Assembly: GCF_000756305.1 (NCBI RefSeq)
Contig: NZ_JRFE01000017.1
Span: forward strand, 141,434-205,433
DNA: 64,000 nucleotides
Direction: 5' to 3'
DNA from: Myxosarcina sp. GI1
GTDB taxonomy: Bacteria > Cyanobacteriota > Cyanobacteriia > Cyanobacteriales > Xenococcaceae
Shown here: piece by piece, positions 17,241 through 27,009 of the stretch
Layout of the letters: each line of letters opens with the position of its first letter
How positions within the stretch are numbered: position 1 is the stretch's first letter
The notes under the pieces: generated by a model
The model's input: only the letters and a program-made list of their open reading frames with translations
The model's database searches: none
Told to the model about the DNA's origin: nothing
Position numbers and translations under genes: made by a program

Positions 17241-19664
17241 TTGATTATTACAGAAACCCTAGAATTATTAGAATGGCGACGTTTGTGTCAACATTTAGCT
17301 ACTTTTGCCGCAACCAAACTTGGAGCGATCGCAGCAAAACAGTTAAAATTGCCAGCTACTAAACAAGAAAGCCAGCAGCTATTGGCACAAACTAAAGAAA
17401 TTTATTATTTAGAGCAAGAAATCGATTCTGGATGGAATTTTAAAGGGATAGAAGATATTGGCGACTCTTTAGAAAGAGCTAATATTGGCGGGATGTTAAC
17501 CGCTGAAGAATTACTCAATTTAGCTACTACTTTAGCTGGCGTACGGCGTTTGCGTAGAGTAATCGATGCTAAAGCTGAAGAAATGCCGACTCTAGAAAAA
17601 TTAATCGCAGACTTGCGAACCTATCCTGAAATCGAACAGGAGATACATCGCTGCATCGACGATCGCGCTGAGGTAAGCGATCGCGCCAATCCCCAACTAG
17701 CGGAGATTCGTAGTGAAATCAAACAGCTGCGGCAGAGAATCTATAAAACCTTACAAAATATCATGCAGCGCAACAGCACTGCCATTCAAGAAGCCGTAAT
17801 CACTCAAAGAGGCGATCGCTTTGTGCTGTCGGTAAAAGCAGCCCAAAAAGAAACTATTAAAGGTATCGTTCACGATGTTTCCAGTACGGGTTCTACTTTT
17901 TATATCGAGCCTGGGGCAGTTGTAGAGTTAGGCAATCAACTCAGGCAAAAAGAACGTCAGGAAAAACGCGAAGAAGAAGCAGTTTTACGAGCATTAACTG
18001 ATAAAGTAGCAGAGGTAATAGAAGATTTAGAAACGGTTTTGGCAGTGGCAACTGTTTTAGATTTAGCTACCGCTAGAGCAAGATACAGTTTGTGGTTAGA
18101 AGCCAATCCTCCCAGATTTATTGATTTTGACAAAGAAGAGACTATTACTCTACGTCGTCTGCGTCATCCCCTACTAATTTGGCAACACCGTCATGAAGAA
18201 GGAGCCGAAGTAGTACCTATCGACGTGCTAGTTCAACCTCAAACTAAAGTAGTAGCGATCACGGGACCTAATACAGGAGGAAAAACTGTTACTTTAAAAA
18301 CTTTGGGGTTAGCCGCTCTAATGGCAAAAGCGGGAATTTTTGTACCTGCTAAAGAACCAGTGGAGTTGCCTTGGTTTGAATCGGTATTGGCAGATATTGG
18401 CGACGAACAATCTTTACAGCAGAGCTTATCGACTTTTTCTGGTCATATACGCCGTATTAGCCGCATTATTGAAGCTTTAAGTCCTCACAATGAGGAAATA
18501 ACCGCCCATAATTCTCTGGTTTTACTCGACGAAATTGGTGCGGGAACCGATCCCGCAGAAGGTAGTGCTTTAGCGATCGCTTTACTCAAATATTTAGCAG
18601 AACATAGTTTGCTGACGGTAGCCACTACCCACTACGGTGAATTAAAAGCTTTAAAATACCAAGACGAACGATTTGAAAATGCTTCGGTAGAATTTGACGA
18701 CAGCACCTTACAGCCTACTTATCGTTTATTGTGGGGGATTCCAGGGCGTTCTAATGCGCTAACTATTGCCAAACGACTTGGTTTAAAATCGGAAATTATC
18801 GAAGAAGCTAGAAATCAGTCAGGTATAGATGCTGCTGAAGATGTTAATCAGGTAATTGCTGCGCTAGAGGCACAACGACGCGAACAAGAAGCCAAAGCTC
18901 AAGAAGCTGGTAAATTACTGGAGCAAACCGAACGTTTTTATGGTGAAGTTTCAACTAAAGCCGCAGAGCTGCAAGAAAGAGAAAAAGCCTTAAAAATATC
19001 TCAAGAACAGGCAGTGCAACAAGCGATCGCCGAAGCCAAAGCCGAAGTAGCAAAAGTGATTCGACGCTTGCAGCAAGGCGAACCAACTGCCCAAAAAGCC
19101 CAACAAGCCAGCGAACAACTAAATAAAATCAGTCAAAAAGAACTAGCCAAAACTCAGCCAGCCAAACCAGATAAACCAGCTTATAAACCGCAGGTAGGAG
19201 AAAAAATTAAAATTTCCAGTCTCGGACAAACAGGGGAAGTCTTAAGCATCGACGAAGCCGAGTCAGAGGCAACGATTCGCTTTGGCATTATGAAAATGAC
19301 CGTATCTTTGAGGGAAATTGAGTCTTTAGACGGACAAAAAGTTGACGTTCCCGCTAAAGCTAAAACCCCTAAAGCTAGTACGCCTGCTAAATCTAAGGTA
19401 ACGCCACCTCCCGTCACGGTTCGCACCTCTAAAAACACTTTAGATATTCGCGGTAGTCGGGTTGCTAATGCCGAAGTAGACTTAGAAAACGCGATCGCCT
19501 CTGCTACCGAGTCGGGAGTGGTGTGGATAATACACGGCAAAGGAACGGGGCGTTTGCGTCAGGGAGTTCAGGAGTTTTTACAACGTCATCCACAAGTAAG
19601 TAAGTTTGAACTCGCACCTCAAAAAGAAGGCGGTTCGGGTGTAACAATTGCTTATTTGAAATAA
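17241..19664 (+). CDS. mutS2: MutS2-type ATPase/endonuclease
   Basis: The 807-residue protein has the MutS core and clamp, an ATPase domain with Walker A GPNTGGKT near residue 343 and VLLDEIGAGTDPAEGSALA (Walker B/signature). A long helical hairpin spans about 530-640. A C-terminal Smr nuclease domain starts near residue 734 (LDIRGSRVANAE, then IIHGKGTGRLRQGV). MutS2 suppresses recombination and, in other bacteria, senses collided ribosomes. A Lys/Pro-rich linker with KAKTPKASTPAKSK precedes Smr. Translation appears to use a TTG (MIITETLELLEW), which matches where the family begins. Confidence 0.96.
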   Translation: MIITETLELLEWRRLCQHLATFAATKLGAIAAKQLKLPATKQESQQLLAQTKEIYYLEQEIDSGWNFKGIEDIGDSLERANIGGMLTAEELLNLATTLAGVRRLRRVIDAKAEEMPTLEKLIADLRTYPEIEQEIHRCIDDRAEVSDRANPQLAEIRSEIKQLRQRIYKTLQNIMQRNSTAIQEAVITQRGDRFVLSVKAAQKETIKGIVHDVSSTGSTFYIEPGAVVELGNQLRQKERQEKREEEAVLRALTDKVAEVIEDLETVLAVATVLDLATARARYSLWLEANPPRFIDFDKEETITLRRLRHPLLIWQHRHEEGAEVVPIDVLVQPQTKVVAITGPNTGGKTVTLKTLGLAALMAKAGIFVPAKEPVELPWFESVLADIGDEQSLQQSLSTFSGHIRRISRIIEALSPHNEEITAHNSLVLLDEIGAGTDPAEGSALAIALLKYLAEHSLLTVATTHYGELKALKYQDERFENASVEFDDSTLQPTYRLLWGIPGRSNALTIAKRLGLKSEIIEEARNQSGIDAAEDVNQVIAALEAQRREQEAKAQEAGKLLEQTERFYGEVSTKAAELQEREKALKISQEQAVQQAIAEAKAEVAKVIRRLQQGEPTAQKAQQASEQLNKISQKELAKTQPAKPDKPAYKPQVGEKIKISSLGQTGEVLSIDEAESEATIRFGIMKMTVSLREIESLDGQKVDVPAKAKTPKASTPAKSKVTPPPVTVRTSKNTLDIRGSRVANAEVDLENAIASATESGVVWIIHGKGTGRLRQGVQEFLQRHPQVSKFELAPQKEGGSGVTIAYLK

Positions 19665-19887
19665 CTAAATACTTTCAAATAGACGACGTTAGAAAAAAAT
19701 CGCTCTGGGGAATAATTTTAATATACAGCAGTTGTCGGTCAGATAGGGTACGCATTAAATCGGTGAGGTAATAGACAATAGTAAACAGGCTTTAGAAAGC
19801 TTAGAGTTTCTTATCCGCTCTAGATTCGTACTCGATCGATCTGAAACGCTGTAATCGCACTTCATTAAAAACTGGATTTAATAGCCT

Positions 19888-21981
19888 GTGATACAAAAAA
19901 CACTAAAAGCTAAAAATTGGCTAGCAACTAGTTTGGTATTGTTTGGCTCGACAATAGCTTTAGGCTGTAGCAATTCAGTTGTTAATAAGAATTTAGATCG
20001 TGTCGATCCAGAAACTTCTGAAGTACAGCTTTTGTCGTCAACTACTGAGCCATCACAGCAAACTTTAGATAGTCGTACCAGTTTTTTACTAGCATCCAAT
20101 CTGATTAACCAACAGCAAGGGCAACAGGCATTACAAGAGTTAGAAAATTTAGAAAACCAGTATCCTATTCTGGCTTCCTATGTTTTACTCAAACAGGGAC
20201 AAGCTTATCAGTTAGCGGGAAATAACAACGAAGCAGAAACTAGCTGGCAGCAAGTCGTTAATAACTATCCCGACTCTGCTGCTGCTGCCGAAGCTTTATA
20301 TCTTTTAGGCAAGTCTAATCCCGCTTATTGGCAACAGGCTATAAAACGGTTTCCCGCCCATCCCCGCACCCATCAAATAGTTCGCCAATTGCTAGAGCAA
20401 AATCCTAACCAGCTTCGGCTAATGGCGTTATTAGCAAAATACACTCCCGATGATGAAGAGGTAGGTAAAATGCGCGATCGCCTGATGAACGAATACGCTA
20501 GTCAACTTACCCCACAGGATTGGCAAGCGATCGCTGATGGCTATTGGTTGAAGTGGGATTACGGCAAAGCAGGACGAGCCTACGCCAAGTCTTCTCTTAC
20601 CCCTGGCAATCTTTATCGCGCCGCCAGAGGTCATCATCTTGGTAACGATATAGCCACAGCAAAAAAGCTTTATCTACAGCTTATCGAACAATTTCCTAAC
20701 GCCGAAGATACTGGTTTGGGTTTGCGTCGGTTGGCTACTATTGTTGATAAACAACAGGCAATTATTTATTTAGATCGGGCGATCGCAAAATTTCCCCAAG
20801 AAGCACCAGAAGCTCTAATGGAAAAAGCAGATCTTCTTGACACTCTAAATAGTTCGATTTCCGCTACCCAAGCTCGCAAACTCGTTTTAACTCAATACAC
20901 CAATTCAGAAGCGGCTGCCGAATATCGTTGGGAAATTGCCAATATACAAGCTAAGGCAGGAAATTTAACTGCCGCCTGGCATTGGGCGCAACAGATAGCT
21001 GTTAATAATCCCGAAAGTCCTCTCGCACCCAAAGCCACCTTTTGGATCGGCAAATGGGCGCAAAAGTTAGGTAAAATCTCAGAAGCTACTACTGCTTTTA
21101 AAGCTGTTTTGGCGAACTTTCCCCGTTCTTATTACGCTTGGCGAGCGGCTGTAGCACTAAATTGGGACGTGGGAGATTTTACCACCGTGCGCCAAAAGCT
21201 ACCCGAAGTCGTCAAGCAAAGCGATCGCGCTCCGCTTCCCGCAGGTTCAGAAATTGTACGCGAACTGGATCGATTGGGTTTAAAATCCGAAGCCTTGGCG
21301 CAATTTCAAATTGAAACTGCTTATAAAAAAGAATTAACTATTGCCGAAGAATTTACCAGCGGTTTATTAAAGCTTGACCAGGGTAAAAACTTGCGGGGTA
21401 TCAATCAAATTTGGTTTCTCAAAGATCGCAATAAGCCTTCAGAAAAACAACAGTGGCAGGCATTGCGACAAACGGCACAGTATTGGCAGGGCTTATATCC
21501 GTTTCCCTTTGAAAAATCAATTCTTAATTGGTCGCAGTCTCGTCAGTTAAACCCCTTATTAGTAACTGCCCTAATTCGTCAAGAATCCCGCTTTGAACCC
21601 AAAATTCGTTCTTGGGCAGGGGCTACTGGTTTAATGCAGGTAATGCCCGCAACAGGGGAACACGTGGCTAGTAGTATTGGCTTATCAGACTATTCTCTAA
21701 CCAATCCCGAAGACAATATCAACATCGGTACCTACTATCTCGACTTTACCCACCAGAAATATCAAAATAATTCAATGTTAGCCGTCGCTAGTTACAACGC
21801 AGGACCTAATGCAGTTGCTCAATGGGTGTCGCGATACGGTTTAAAAGATGCTGATGAGTTTGTCGAGCAGATTCCCTATAGCGAAACCAAAGGTTATGTA
21901 GAGTCTGTATTTGAAAATTATTGGAACTATTTACTAATTTACAATCCCGAAGTAGAAAAATTATTCCAACAGCTTAGTTGA
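19888..21981 (+). CDS. Soluble lytic murein transglycosylase with TPR region
   Basis: A 697-residue exported protein starting at GTG. The N-terminal hydrophobic segment ends in IALGCSNS, a near-match to a lipobox, so it may be a lipoprotein. Residues 60-520 are TPR/superhelical repeats as in Slt70. The C-terminal SLT domain starts near residue 550, with LIRQESRFEP (catalytic Glu at about 566), GATGLMQVMPATG, NINIGTYYL and ASYNAGPNAVAQW. It cleaves peptidoglycan with formation of 1,6-anhydromuramic ends in the periplasm. A GC-rich patch at about 21221-21246 (SDRAPLPAG) may be a small in-frame repeat. Confidence 0.93.
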   Translation: MIQKTLKAKNWLATSLVLFGSTIALGCSNSVVNKNLDRVDPETSEVQLLSSTTEPSQQTLDSRTSFLLASNLINQQQGQQALQELENLENQYPILASYVLLKQGQAYQLAGNNNEAETSWQQVVNNYPDSAAAAEALYLLGKSNPAYWQQAIKRFPAHPRTHQIVRQLLEQNPNQLRLMALLAKYTPDDEEVGKMRDRLMNEYASQLTPQDWQAIADGYWLKWDYGKAGRAYAKSSLTPGNLYRAARGHHLGNDIATAKKLYLQLIEQFPNAEDTGLGLRRLATIVDKQQAIIYLDRAIAKFPQEAPEALMEKADLLDTLNSSISATQARKLVLTQYTNSEAAAEYRWEIANIQAKAGNLTAAWHWAQQIAVNNPESPLAPKATFWIGKWAQKLGKISEATTAFKAVLANFPRSYYAWRAAVALNWDVGDFTTVRQKLPEVVKQSDRAPLPAGSEIVRELDRLGLKSEALAQFQIETAYKKELTIAEEFTSGLLKLDQGKNLRGINQIWFLKDRNKPSEKQQWQALRQTAQYWQGLYPFPFEKSILNWSQSRQLNPLLVTALIRQESRFEPKIRSWAGATGLMQVMPATGEHVASSIGLSDYSLTNPEDNINIGTYYLDFTHQKYQNNSMLAVASYNAGPNAVAQWVSRYGLKDADEFVEQIPYSETKGYVESVFENYWNYLLIYNPEVEKLFQQLS

Positions 21982-22301
21982 CGAACAAAGATGAACGTTG
22001 ATGTAATATACAACTCGAAAAAACATAGTTATAAGGAAGTTGTTCGACTAAATAAAAAAAATAAAAATTTTATGCCCTGTTTGCCATTCAGAACTTCTCG
22101 TTATAAACTCTAAAGAATTGATTACTAAATATAAGAAACCTCAAGGAATATTTTGTCCAAAGAATGACAATCATGTATGGATAAAATTTATATTGGCAGA
22201 AGAACGCAATCAGTTTTGGGAACAAGTAGAACGCCGTATAGAAAATAATTTTAAAGACTAGTTTTATTGATTAGGTGGGTTGCTTAATTAGTTCAATCCA
22301 T
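21982..22301. other. 320-bp spacer between transglycosylase and rsgA
   Basis: The spacer separates two convergent genes and contains a start-less zinc-ribbon reading frame, listed separately. It has no clear terminator hairpin. AAGGAAG near 22033 would be a good ribosome-binding site but serves no intact frame. Confidence 0.4.
22052..22261 (+). pseudogene. Start-less small zinc-ribbon reading frame
   Basis: From 22052 to TAG at 22259 the frame reads IKKIKILCPVCHSELLVIN..., with a second Cys pair element in GIFCPKNDNH and a charged C-terminal helix ending EQVERRIENNFKD. The CPVC plus CPxxxxxH arrangement looks like a zinc ribbon. There is no ATG, GTG or TTG: only ATA or ATT precede the Cys motif. 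A run of seven A at 22054-22060 sits exactly where a one-base shift would join it to an upstream frame following AAGGAAG. It is either a frameshifted gene, a sequencing slip or an unusual start. Confidence 0.35.
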
Positions 22302-23408
22302 TCAATCTTCTAGCTCTTCATAAATTTCTTCAACAGAGCGATCGCTATAAATATCCTGTAAATTCTGGTGTTTTTCGCGGCGGGAAGGACGACGATACTT
22401 TTTACTTTCCAATCTAGGTTCGTACTGTTTTTTGCCCGATCGCTTGACCTTTAACTTCAAACTCTGTTCGGTATCGGGAGTTTGCTGTCGTGCTTCTTCC
22501 TTGGCGATCGCAATTTCTAAAAAGTTTAAATAGTGTTCGTAGCGTTCCCAATCACCTCTGACTACACAATTTGGTTCGTCGCGATGTAGACAATTACCAA
22601 ATTGACAGTTATCTTGTTTGAGTCTGGCTCTAGCTTCAGGAAAATACCAGGCTAAATTGGCAGGGTCGCAGTTTAAATCTGGTTGATTGAATCCTGGACT
22701 ATCGGCTAACAAACCCCCTTCAGGAAGCTCGAATAACTCTACGTGGCGTGTAGTATGCCTTCCCCGTTGTAGTTTGCCCGATACTTCGCCTACTCGTAAA
22801 TCAATCGACGGAATTAAAGTTTCAATCGTACTAGATTTACCTACGCCACTCGGTCCTGCAACTACAGTAATTTTGTCTCGAAGAAACTTTAATAAATTTT
22901 CAAGACCCAATTTTTGCGTAACACTAATAAATAGTGGTTCGTATCCCCAACTCTGCAAACGCTGTTGCCAGCGATCGCGTTCTGTTTTCTCAATGAGATC
23001 GCATTTGTTAAGACCTAAAATCGATTTAATATTAGTCGATTCTGCTTTAACCAAAAAACGGCTTAATTGCCAGGGGTCTAGGGTTGGTTCTCTAACTGCA
23101 AACATCAATAATAAGCAGTCAGCATTAGCTACGGGAGGGCGCTGAAGTACTGTTTGGCGGGGCAGTACGCGAGAAATTGCACCGCGATTATCCTGCCAGT
23201 CTGGTTCTTCAATGACGACACGATCGCCGACTATTACTTTCTGACCAATTTTTTTTAAACGGCTACGGCGAGTACAGAGTAAATACTGTTGCGAAATTGT
23301 TTTTCTACTATTTAGATTGGACTCCAAGCGCACTTGATAGAAGTTAGCCTGAACGGCGACTACCGTTCCCCATAACTCGCATTTTTCCAAAAGCGACTCA
23401 TCAGCCAT
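22302..23408 (-). CDS. rsgA: Ribosome small-subunit GTPase RsgA (YjeQ)
   Basis: RsgA is a circularly permuted GTPase that releases from 30S subunits late in maturation. It has an N-terminal OB fold (residues 10-90), G4 LNKCDL before G1 GPSGVGKSS, G3 DSPGF, and a C-terminal zinc knuckle (C-x4-C-x-H-x5-C) around CLHRDEPNC. A C-terminal tail of about 60 residues is basic and Tyr/Arg-rich, longer than in E. coli. The ATG shares its A with the stop of the TusA-like gene (TGATG); a GTG at 23411 is the alternative. Translation is probably coupled. Confidence 0.95.
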   Translation of the reverse strand: MADESLLEKCELWGTVVAVQANFYQVRLESNLNSRKTISQQYLLCTRRSRLKKIGQKVIVGDRVVIEEPDWQDNRGAISRVLPRQTVLQRPPVANADCLLLMFAVREPTLDPWQLSRFLVKAESTNIKSILGLNKCDLIEKTERDRWQQRLQSWGYEPLFISVTQKLGLENLLKFLRDKITVVAGPSGVGKSSTIETLIPSIDLRVGEVSGKLQRGRHTTRHVELFELPEGGLLADSPGFNQPDLNCDPANLAWYFPEARARLKQDNCQFGNCLHRDEPNCVVRGDWERYEHYLNFLEIAIAKEEARQQTPDTEQSLKLKVKRSGKKQYEPRLESKKYRRPSRREKHQNLQDIYSDRSVEEIYEELED

Positions 23409-23662
23409 CACAAAGTTTCAGGACGACGAACTAACAGCGAAAAAAATTCCTGTCGATCTTCAATTTTTTCTAACTGATATCCTTCCATTGTCAGACTATC
23501 GGGAACTTGTTCGATTGGTTCGCCGGGGTCGAGCCACACTTCAAGTAAAGAACCAGGGGACATTTGTTCTAAACGTAGCTTAGTGCGTACGAAGTTAATC
23601 GGACAGGGAGTACCTCTCAAATCGAGACGAGCGTCTGCTCCAATTGAGGATGATTCGCTCAT
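23408..23662 (-). CDS. TusA-like sulfurtransferase-family protein
   Basis: An 84-residue protein with the SirA/TusA fold: DLRGTPCPINFVRTKLRLE near the start carries the conserved Cys, followed by EVWLDPGEPIEQVPDSL. In TusA this Cys relays sulfur to tRNA thiolation or cofactor synthesis. The Cys and first Pro are present, but the usual CPxP becomes CPIN. It overlaps dnaJ upstream by one base (TAATG) and rsgA downstream (TGATG), so the three genes are translated as one unit. Linkage to a chaperone and a ribosome-assembly GTPase hints at protein or ribosome quality control; this is inference. Confidence 0.87.
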   Translation of the reverse strand: MSESSSIGADARLDLRGTPCPINFVRTKLRLEQMSPGSLLEVWLDPGEPIEQVPDSLTMEGYQLEKIEDRQEFFSLLVRRPETL

Positions 23663-24795
23663 TAGTGAAACAATCCTCCTAAAAATCCTTCTTTACCACC
23701 TTTACCCAGTTTCTCACCTTTTATTTTAGCTAGTTCACTTAGCAGCTCTCGCTCTTTACTATTGACGCGAGTAGGAATATTTACTTTAACCGTAATTAAA
23801 TGGTCGCCTCGACTTACGGGATTACCTAGTTTTGGTACGCCTTTGTTTTCGAGAGTCAAAATCGTGTCTGGCTGTGTACCAGCAGGGATAGCAAGGTCTT
23901 CTTTGCCATCTACAGTATTTACTTCTAAATGACAACCCAAAATTGCCTGCAAATAACTTACTTCGATTTCCGAGCGAATATTAATTCCTTCCCTAACAAA
24001 TTCGCTGTCGGATTCGATAAATAAATAAACATATAAATCACCAGGAGTACCACTACGATTTCCTGCATCTCCTTCTCCCGAAACTCTCAATCGCGTACCG
24101 TTGTCTACTCCTGGTGGAATAGTAATTTTTAGCTTTTTAGTTTTTTGTTGGCGACCAGCACCGTTACAGGTATCGCATTTTTCTTCAATTACCTCTCCCG
24201 TACCATTACAGCTAGGACAAACGGAAACTTGAGCAAAGCTACCAAATGGCGTACGAGTAGCTCGGCGCACCTGTCCAGCACCATTACAGGTACTACAGGT
24301 ATTGACTCCCGTTCCAGGTTTAGCTCCCGTACCGTTGCATACCTGACATGTTTCCAAATGGGGAATGCGAATTTGCTTTTCACCACCAAATACTGCTTCG
24401 CGAAATTCTAATCTTAAATCTAATCTAAGATCGTCGCCTCTAGTTGGACCGCTACGCCGACGCGATTGAGTTCCGCCAGTACCTACACCGCCACCAAAAC
24501 CGCTAAAAATAGTCTCAAAGATATCGGCAAATCCGCCCATGTCACCATACTCAAAGCCAGAAGCTCCTGCCCCAGAGGACACACCAGCTTCTCCAAAGCG
24601 ATCGTATCGCGCACGGGTTTCTGGTTCGGATAGGACTTCGTAGGCGCGGTTAATTTCTTTGAATTTTTCTTCTGCTCCCGACTCTTTATTGACATCAGGA
24701 TGATATTTTCGAGCCAGACGACGATAGGCACGCTTTAGCTCTTCTTTGTCTGCATCGCGGGATACGCCCAGGATTTGATAGTAGTCCCCTGCCAT
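23662..24795 (-). CDS. dnaJ: Chaperone DnaJ (type I Hsp40)
   Basis: DnaJ delivers unfolded clients to DnaK and stimulates its ATPase. The 377-residue protein has all type I parts: a J domain (residues 1-70, HPD in YHPDVNKE), a Gly/Phe-rich region (75-115), four CxxCxGxG zinc repeats ([32 protein letters not shown], about 147-215) and the C-terminal client-binding sandwich. It lies 89 bp after dnaK and overlaps the next gene by one base, so it is likely co-transcribed with the TusA-like gene and rsgA. Confidence 0.97.
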   Translation of the reverse strand: MAGDYYQILGVSRDADKEELKRAYRRLARKYHPDVNKESGAEEKFKEINRAYEVLSEPETRARYDRFGEAGVSSGAGASGFEYGDMGGFADIFETIFSGFGGGVGTGGTQSRRRSGPTRGDDLRLDLRLEFREAVFGGEKQIRIPHLETCQVCNGTGAKPGTGVNTCSTCNGAGQVRRATRTPFGSFAQVSVCPSCNGTGEVIEEKCDTCNGAGRQQKTKKLKITIPPGVDNGTRLRVSGEGDAGNRSGTPGDLYVYLFIESDSEFVREGINIRSEIEVSYLQAILGCHLEVNTVDGKEDLAIPAGTQPDTILTLENKGVPKLGNPVSRGDHLITVKVNIPTRVNSKERELLSELAKIKGEKLGKGGKEGFLGGLFH

Positions 24796-24884
24796 AAACT
24801 CTGAATATTTTATATAATTTGTTAATGTACCTTGTACTTTAGCAAAATCAGAACCATAATACCTAGTTCGGTTACTACGAAGAA

Positions 24885-26864
24885 TTAGTCTACAGTTTCG
24901 TAATCATCAAACACAGTTTCATTACTGTTTGAATTGCCTTCACCACCATTAAACTTGTCATTTTCAGGTACGCTAACTAGTGCTTTGATGTCGTCTTTCT
25001 CTAACATATCGATTTCTGCATTAGCATTAAAGATATTATTTTTTGGCTCGAAGTCAGTATTCTGATATAAGTCTGTACCTATTTCTAGTAAAGTTTCGCG
25101 GATTTGCTCTAAAATATTTTCAACTTGAGCGATACTGACATTAGGGTTTTGACAGGCAAGTTTAAATTCCGATTTGAGCTTGGCAATTTTAGCTTGAAGA
25201 TCGTCGCGAACCAGGTTTTGCTGTTCGTTAAAAGTAGATTCGTAATCGTAAATCAAATTGTCAGCCTGATTTTGTAATCGAACGACTTCTAGACGGCGAT
25301 GGTCTTGTTCTGCATATTTTTCGGCTTCCAAGCGCATTCGCTCTACTTCGTTAGAACTTAAACCACCAGTGTTGCTAATGGTAACACTTTGTTGTTTGCT
25401 AGTTCCTTTATCTCGAGCGGAAACCTGTAAAATACCGTTAACATCAATTTCAAAGGCTACTTCGATTTGCGGTATCCCTCTAGGAGCAACTGGAATGCCT
25501 GTCAAGAGAAACTTACCCAAACTTTTATTGTCTTTAGCCAAGGCTCTTTCACCTTGTAACACATGAATTTCAACAGTTGTTTGTCCATCAGTTGCCGTAG
25601 AAAAGATTTGAGACTTAGTGGTTGGTACGGTGGTGTTGCGTTCGATAATTTTGGTAAATACTTCTCCCAAAGTTTCAATGCCCAGAGATAGGGGAGTAAT
25701 GTCGAGCAGTAAAACGTCTTCGACTTCTCCCGCTAATACACCTCCTTGAATAGCTGCCCCCAAAGCAACAGCTTCATCTGGGTTAACAGAGCGATCTAAC
25801 TGTACCGATTTAAAAATAGCTTGAATTGCCTGTTGAACTGCGGGAATACGAGTAGAACCTCCTACCAAAATAATACGGTCTATATCGCTAGGTTTTGTTT
25901 CTGCATCTTTAAGTGCTAATTTAACTGGTTCTAAGGTTTTTTGTACTAAAGGCTTTGATAGTTCTTCAAATTTTGCTCGACTCAGCTCCATTTCCAAATG
26001 CTTGGGACCAGTTTCGTCGGCAGTGATAAAAGGCAGGTTAATTGTAGTAATTTCTGTGACAGACAGTTCTATTTTAGCTTTTTCTGCAGCTTCGCGCATT
26101 CTTTGCAAAGCCATTCTGTCACTTCTCAAATCTATTTTTTCTCGAGCGTAAAAGGTTTTAATCAACCAGCGAACAATCACGTTGTCAAAATCATCTCCAC
26201 CTAAATGATTATTACCAGAGGTGGCTTTGACTTCAAACACACCATTACCAAGCTGAAGAATTGAAACGTCAAAAGTTCCACCACCAAGATCGAAAACAAG
26301 AATAAGTTCTTCTCGCTCTGGTTTATCCAAACCATAGGCTAGTGCTGCTGCCGTTGGTTCATTAATGATGCGCAACACTTCTAAACCTGCAATAACACCC
26401 GCATCTTTTGTAGCCTGTCTTTGAGCATCTGTAAAATAAGCAGGTACGGTAATAACGGCTTGAGTTACAGGTTCTCCCAGGAAATTCTCGGCATCACTTT
26501 TAAGCTTTTGTAGAACCAAAGCCGAAATTTCCTGTGGTGTGTATTGACGATCTTTAATCCGAACATCTACCGTATTGTCTCGACCTGGAACACATGTGTA
26601 AGGAATTCTAGAACGTTCTTCTTCAGTGTCTTCCCAACGACGACCGATAAAACGCTTGATACTGTGAATAGTGTTTTGGGCATTGGTTACCGATTGTCTT
26701 TTTGCCAATTGTCCGACTAATCTACTGTTGTTTTTTCCAAAAGCAACCATACTGGGAGTTGTGCGGCTGCCTTCAGAATTAGCAATGACAATTGGCTTTC
26801 CACCTTCCAACACCGAAACACAGCTATTAGTGGTTCCTAAGTCTATTCCGATAACTTTTGCCAT
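24885..26864 (-). CDS. dnaK: Chaperone DnaK (Hsp70)
   Basis: The 659-residue Hsp70 has an N-terminal nucleotide-binding domain ([18 protein letters not shown], phosphate-2 loop [15 protein letters not shown], adenosine motif [16 protein letters not shown]) and a substrate-binding domain after [18 protein letters not shown]. The C-terminal lid ends in an acidic, Asn/Ser/Gly-rich tail finishing DDYETVD. Cyanobacteria carry several DnaKs; linkage to grpE suggests the DnaK1 type rather than the essential DnaK2, but that is an inference from gene order. The upstream spacer holds an inverted repeat. I found no CIRCE element. Confidence 0.97.
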   Translation of the reverse strand: MAKVIGIDLGTTNSCVSVLEGGKPIVIANSEGSRTTPSMVAFGKNNSRLVGQLAKRQSVTNAQNTIHSIKRFIGRRWEDTEEERSRIPYTCVPGRDNTVDVRIKDRQYTPQEISALVLQKLKSDAENFLGEPVTQAVITVPAYFTDAQRQATKDAGVIAGLEVLRIINEPTAAALAYGLDKPEREELILVFDLGGGTFDVSILQLGNGVFEVKATSGNNHLGGDDFDNVIVRWLIKTFYAREKIDLRSDRMALQRMREAAEKAKIELSVTEITTINLPFITADETGPKHLEMELSRAKFEELSKPLVQKTLEPVKLALKDAETKPSDIDRIILVGGSTRIPAVQQAIQAIFKSVQLDRSVNPDEAVALGAAIQGGVLAGEVEDVLLLDITPLSLGIETLGEVFTKIIERNTTVPTTKSQIFSTATDGQTTVEIHVLQGERALAKDNKSLGKFLLTGIPVAPRGIPQIEVAFEIDVNGILQVSARDKGTSKQQSVTISNTGGLSSNEVERMRLEAEKYAEQDHRRLEVVRLQNQADNLIYDYESTFNEQQNLVRDDLQAKIAKLKSEFKLACQNPNVSIAQVENILEQIRETLLEIGTDLYQNTDFEPKNNIFNANAEIDMLEKDDIKALVSVPENDKFNGGEGNSNSNETVFDDYETVD

Positions 26865-26930
26865 AACTTTTAGGCATTAATGTCGCTCGTGTTTGTTATA
26901 AAACATAGAGAGATTAAAACTAACGACAAT

Positions 26931-26952
26931 ATCTAGAGAAATATCTCTAGAT
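26931..26952. promoter_or_regulatory. Inverted repeat upstream of dnaK
   Basis: ATCTAGAGA (26931-26939) and TCTCTAGAT (26944-26952) are perfectly complementary around a four-base AATA spacer. The element lies 67 bp upstream of the dnaK ATG in the 145-bp gap after grpE. The dyad size suits a dimeric regulator or a weak mRNA hairpin. It is not CIRCE (TTAGCACTC-N9-GAGTGCTAA). Confidence 0.45.
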
Positions 26953-27009
26953 TGAGTCGTTTCAACTGCTACAATAGTCAACTGCCGCTAGCTATGACAG
27001 AATACTAGT

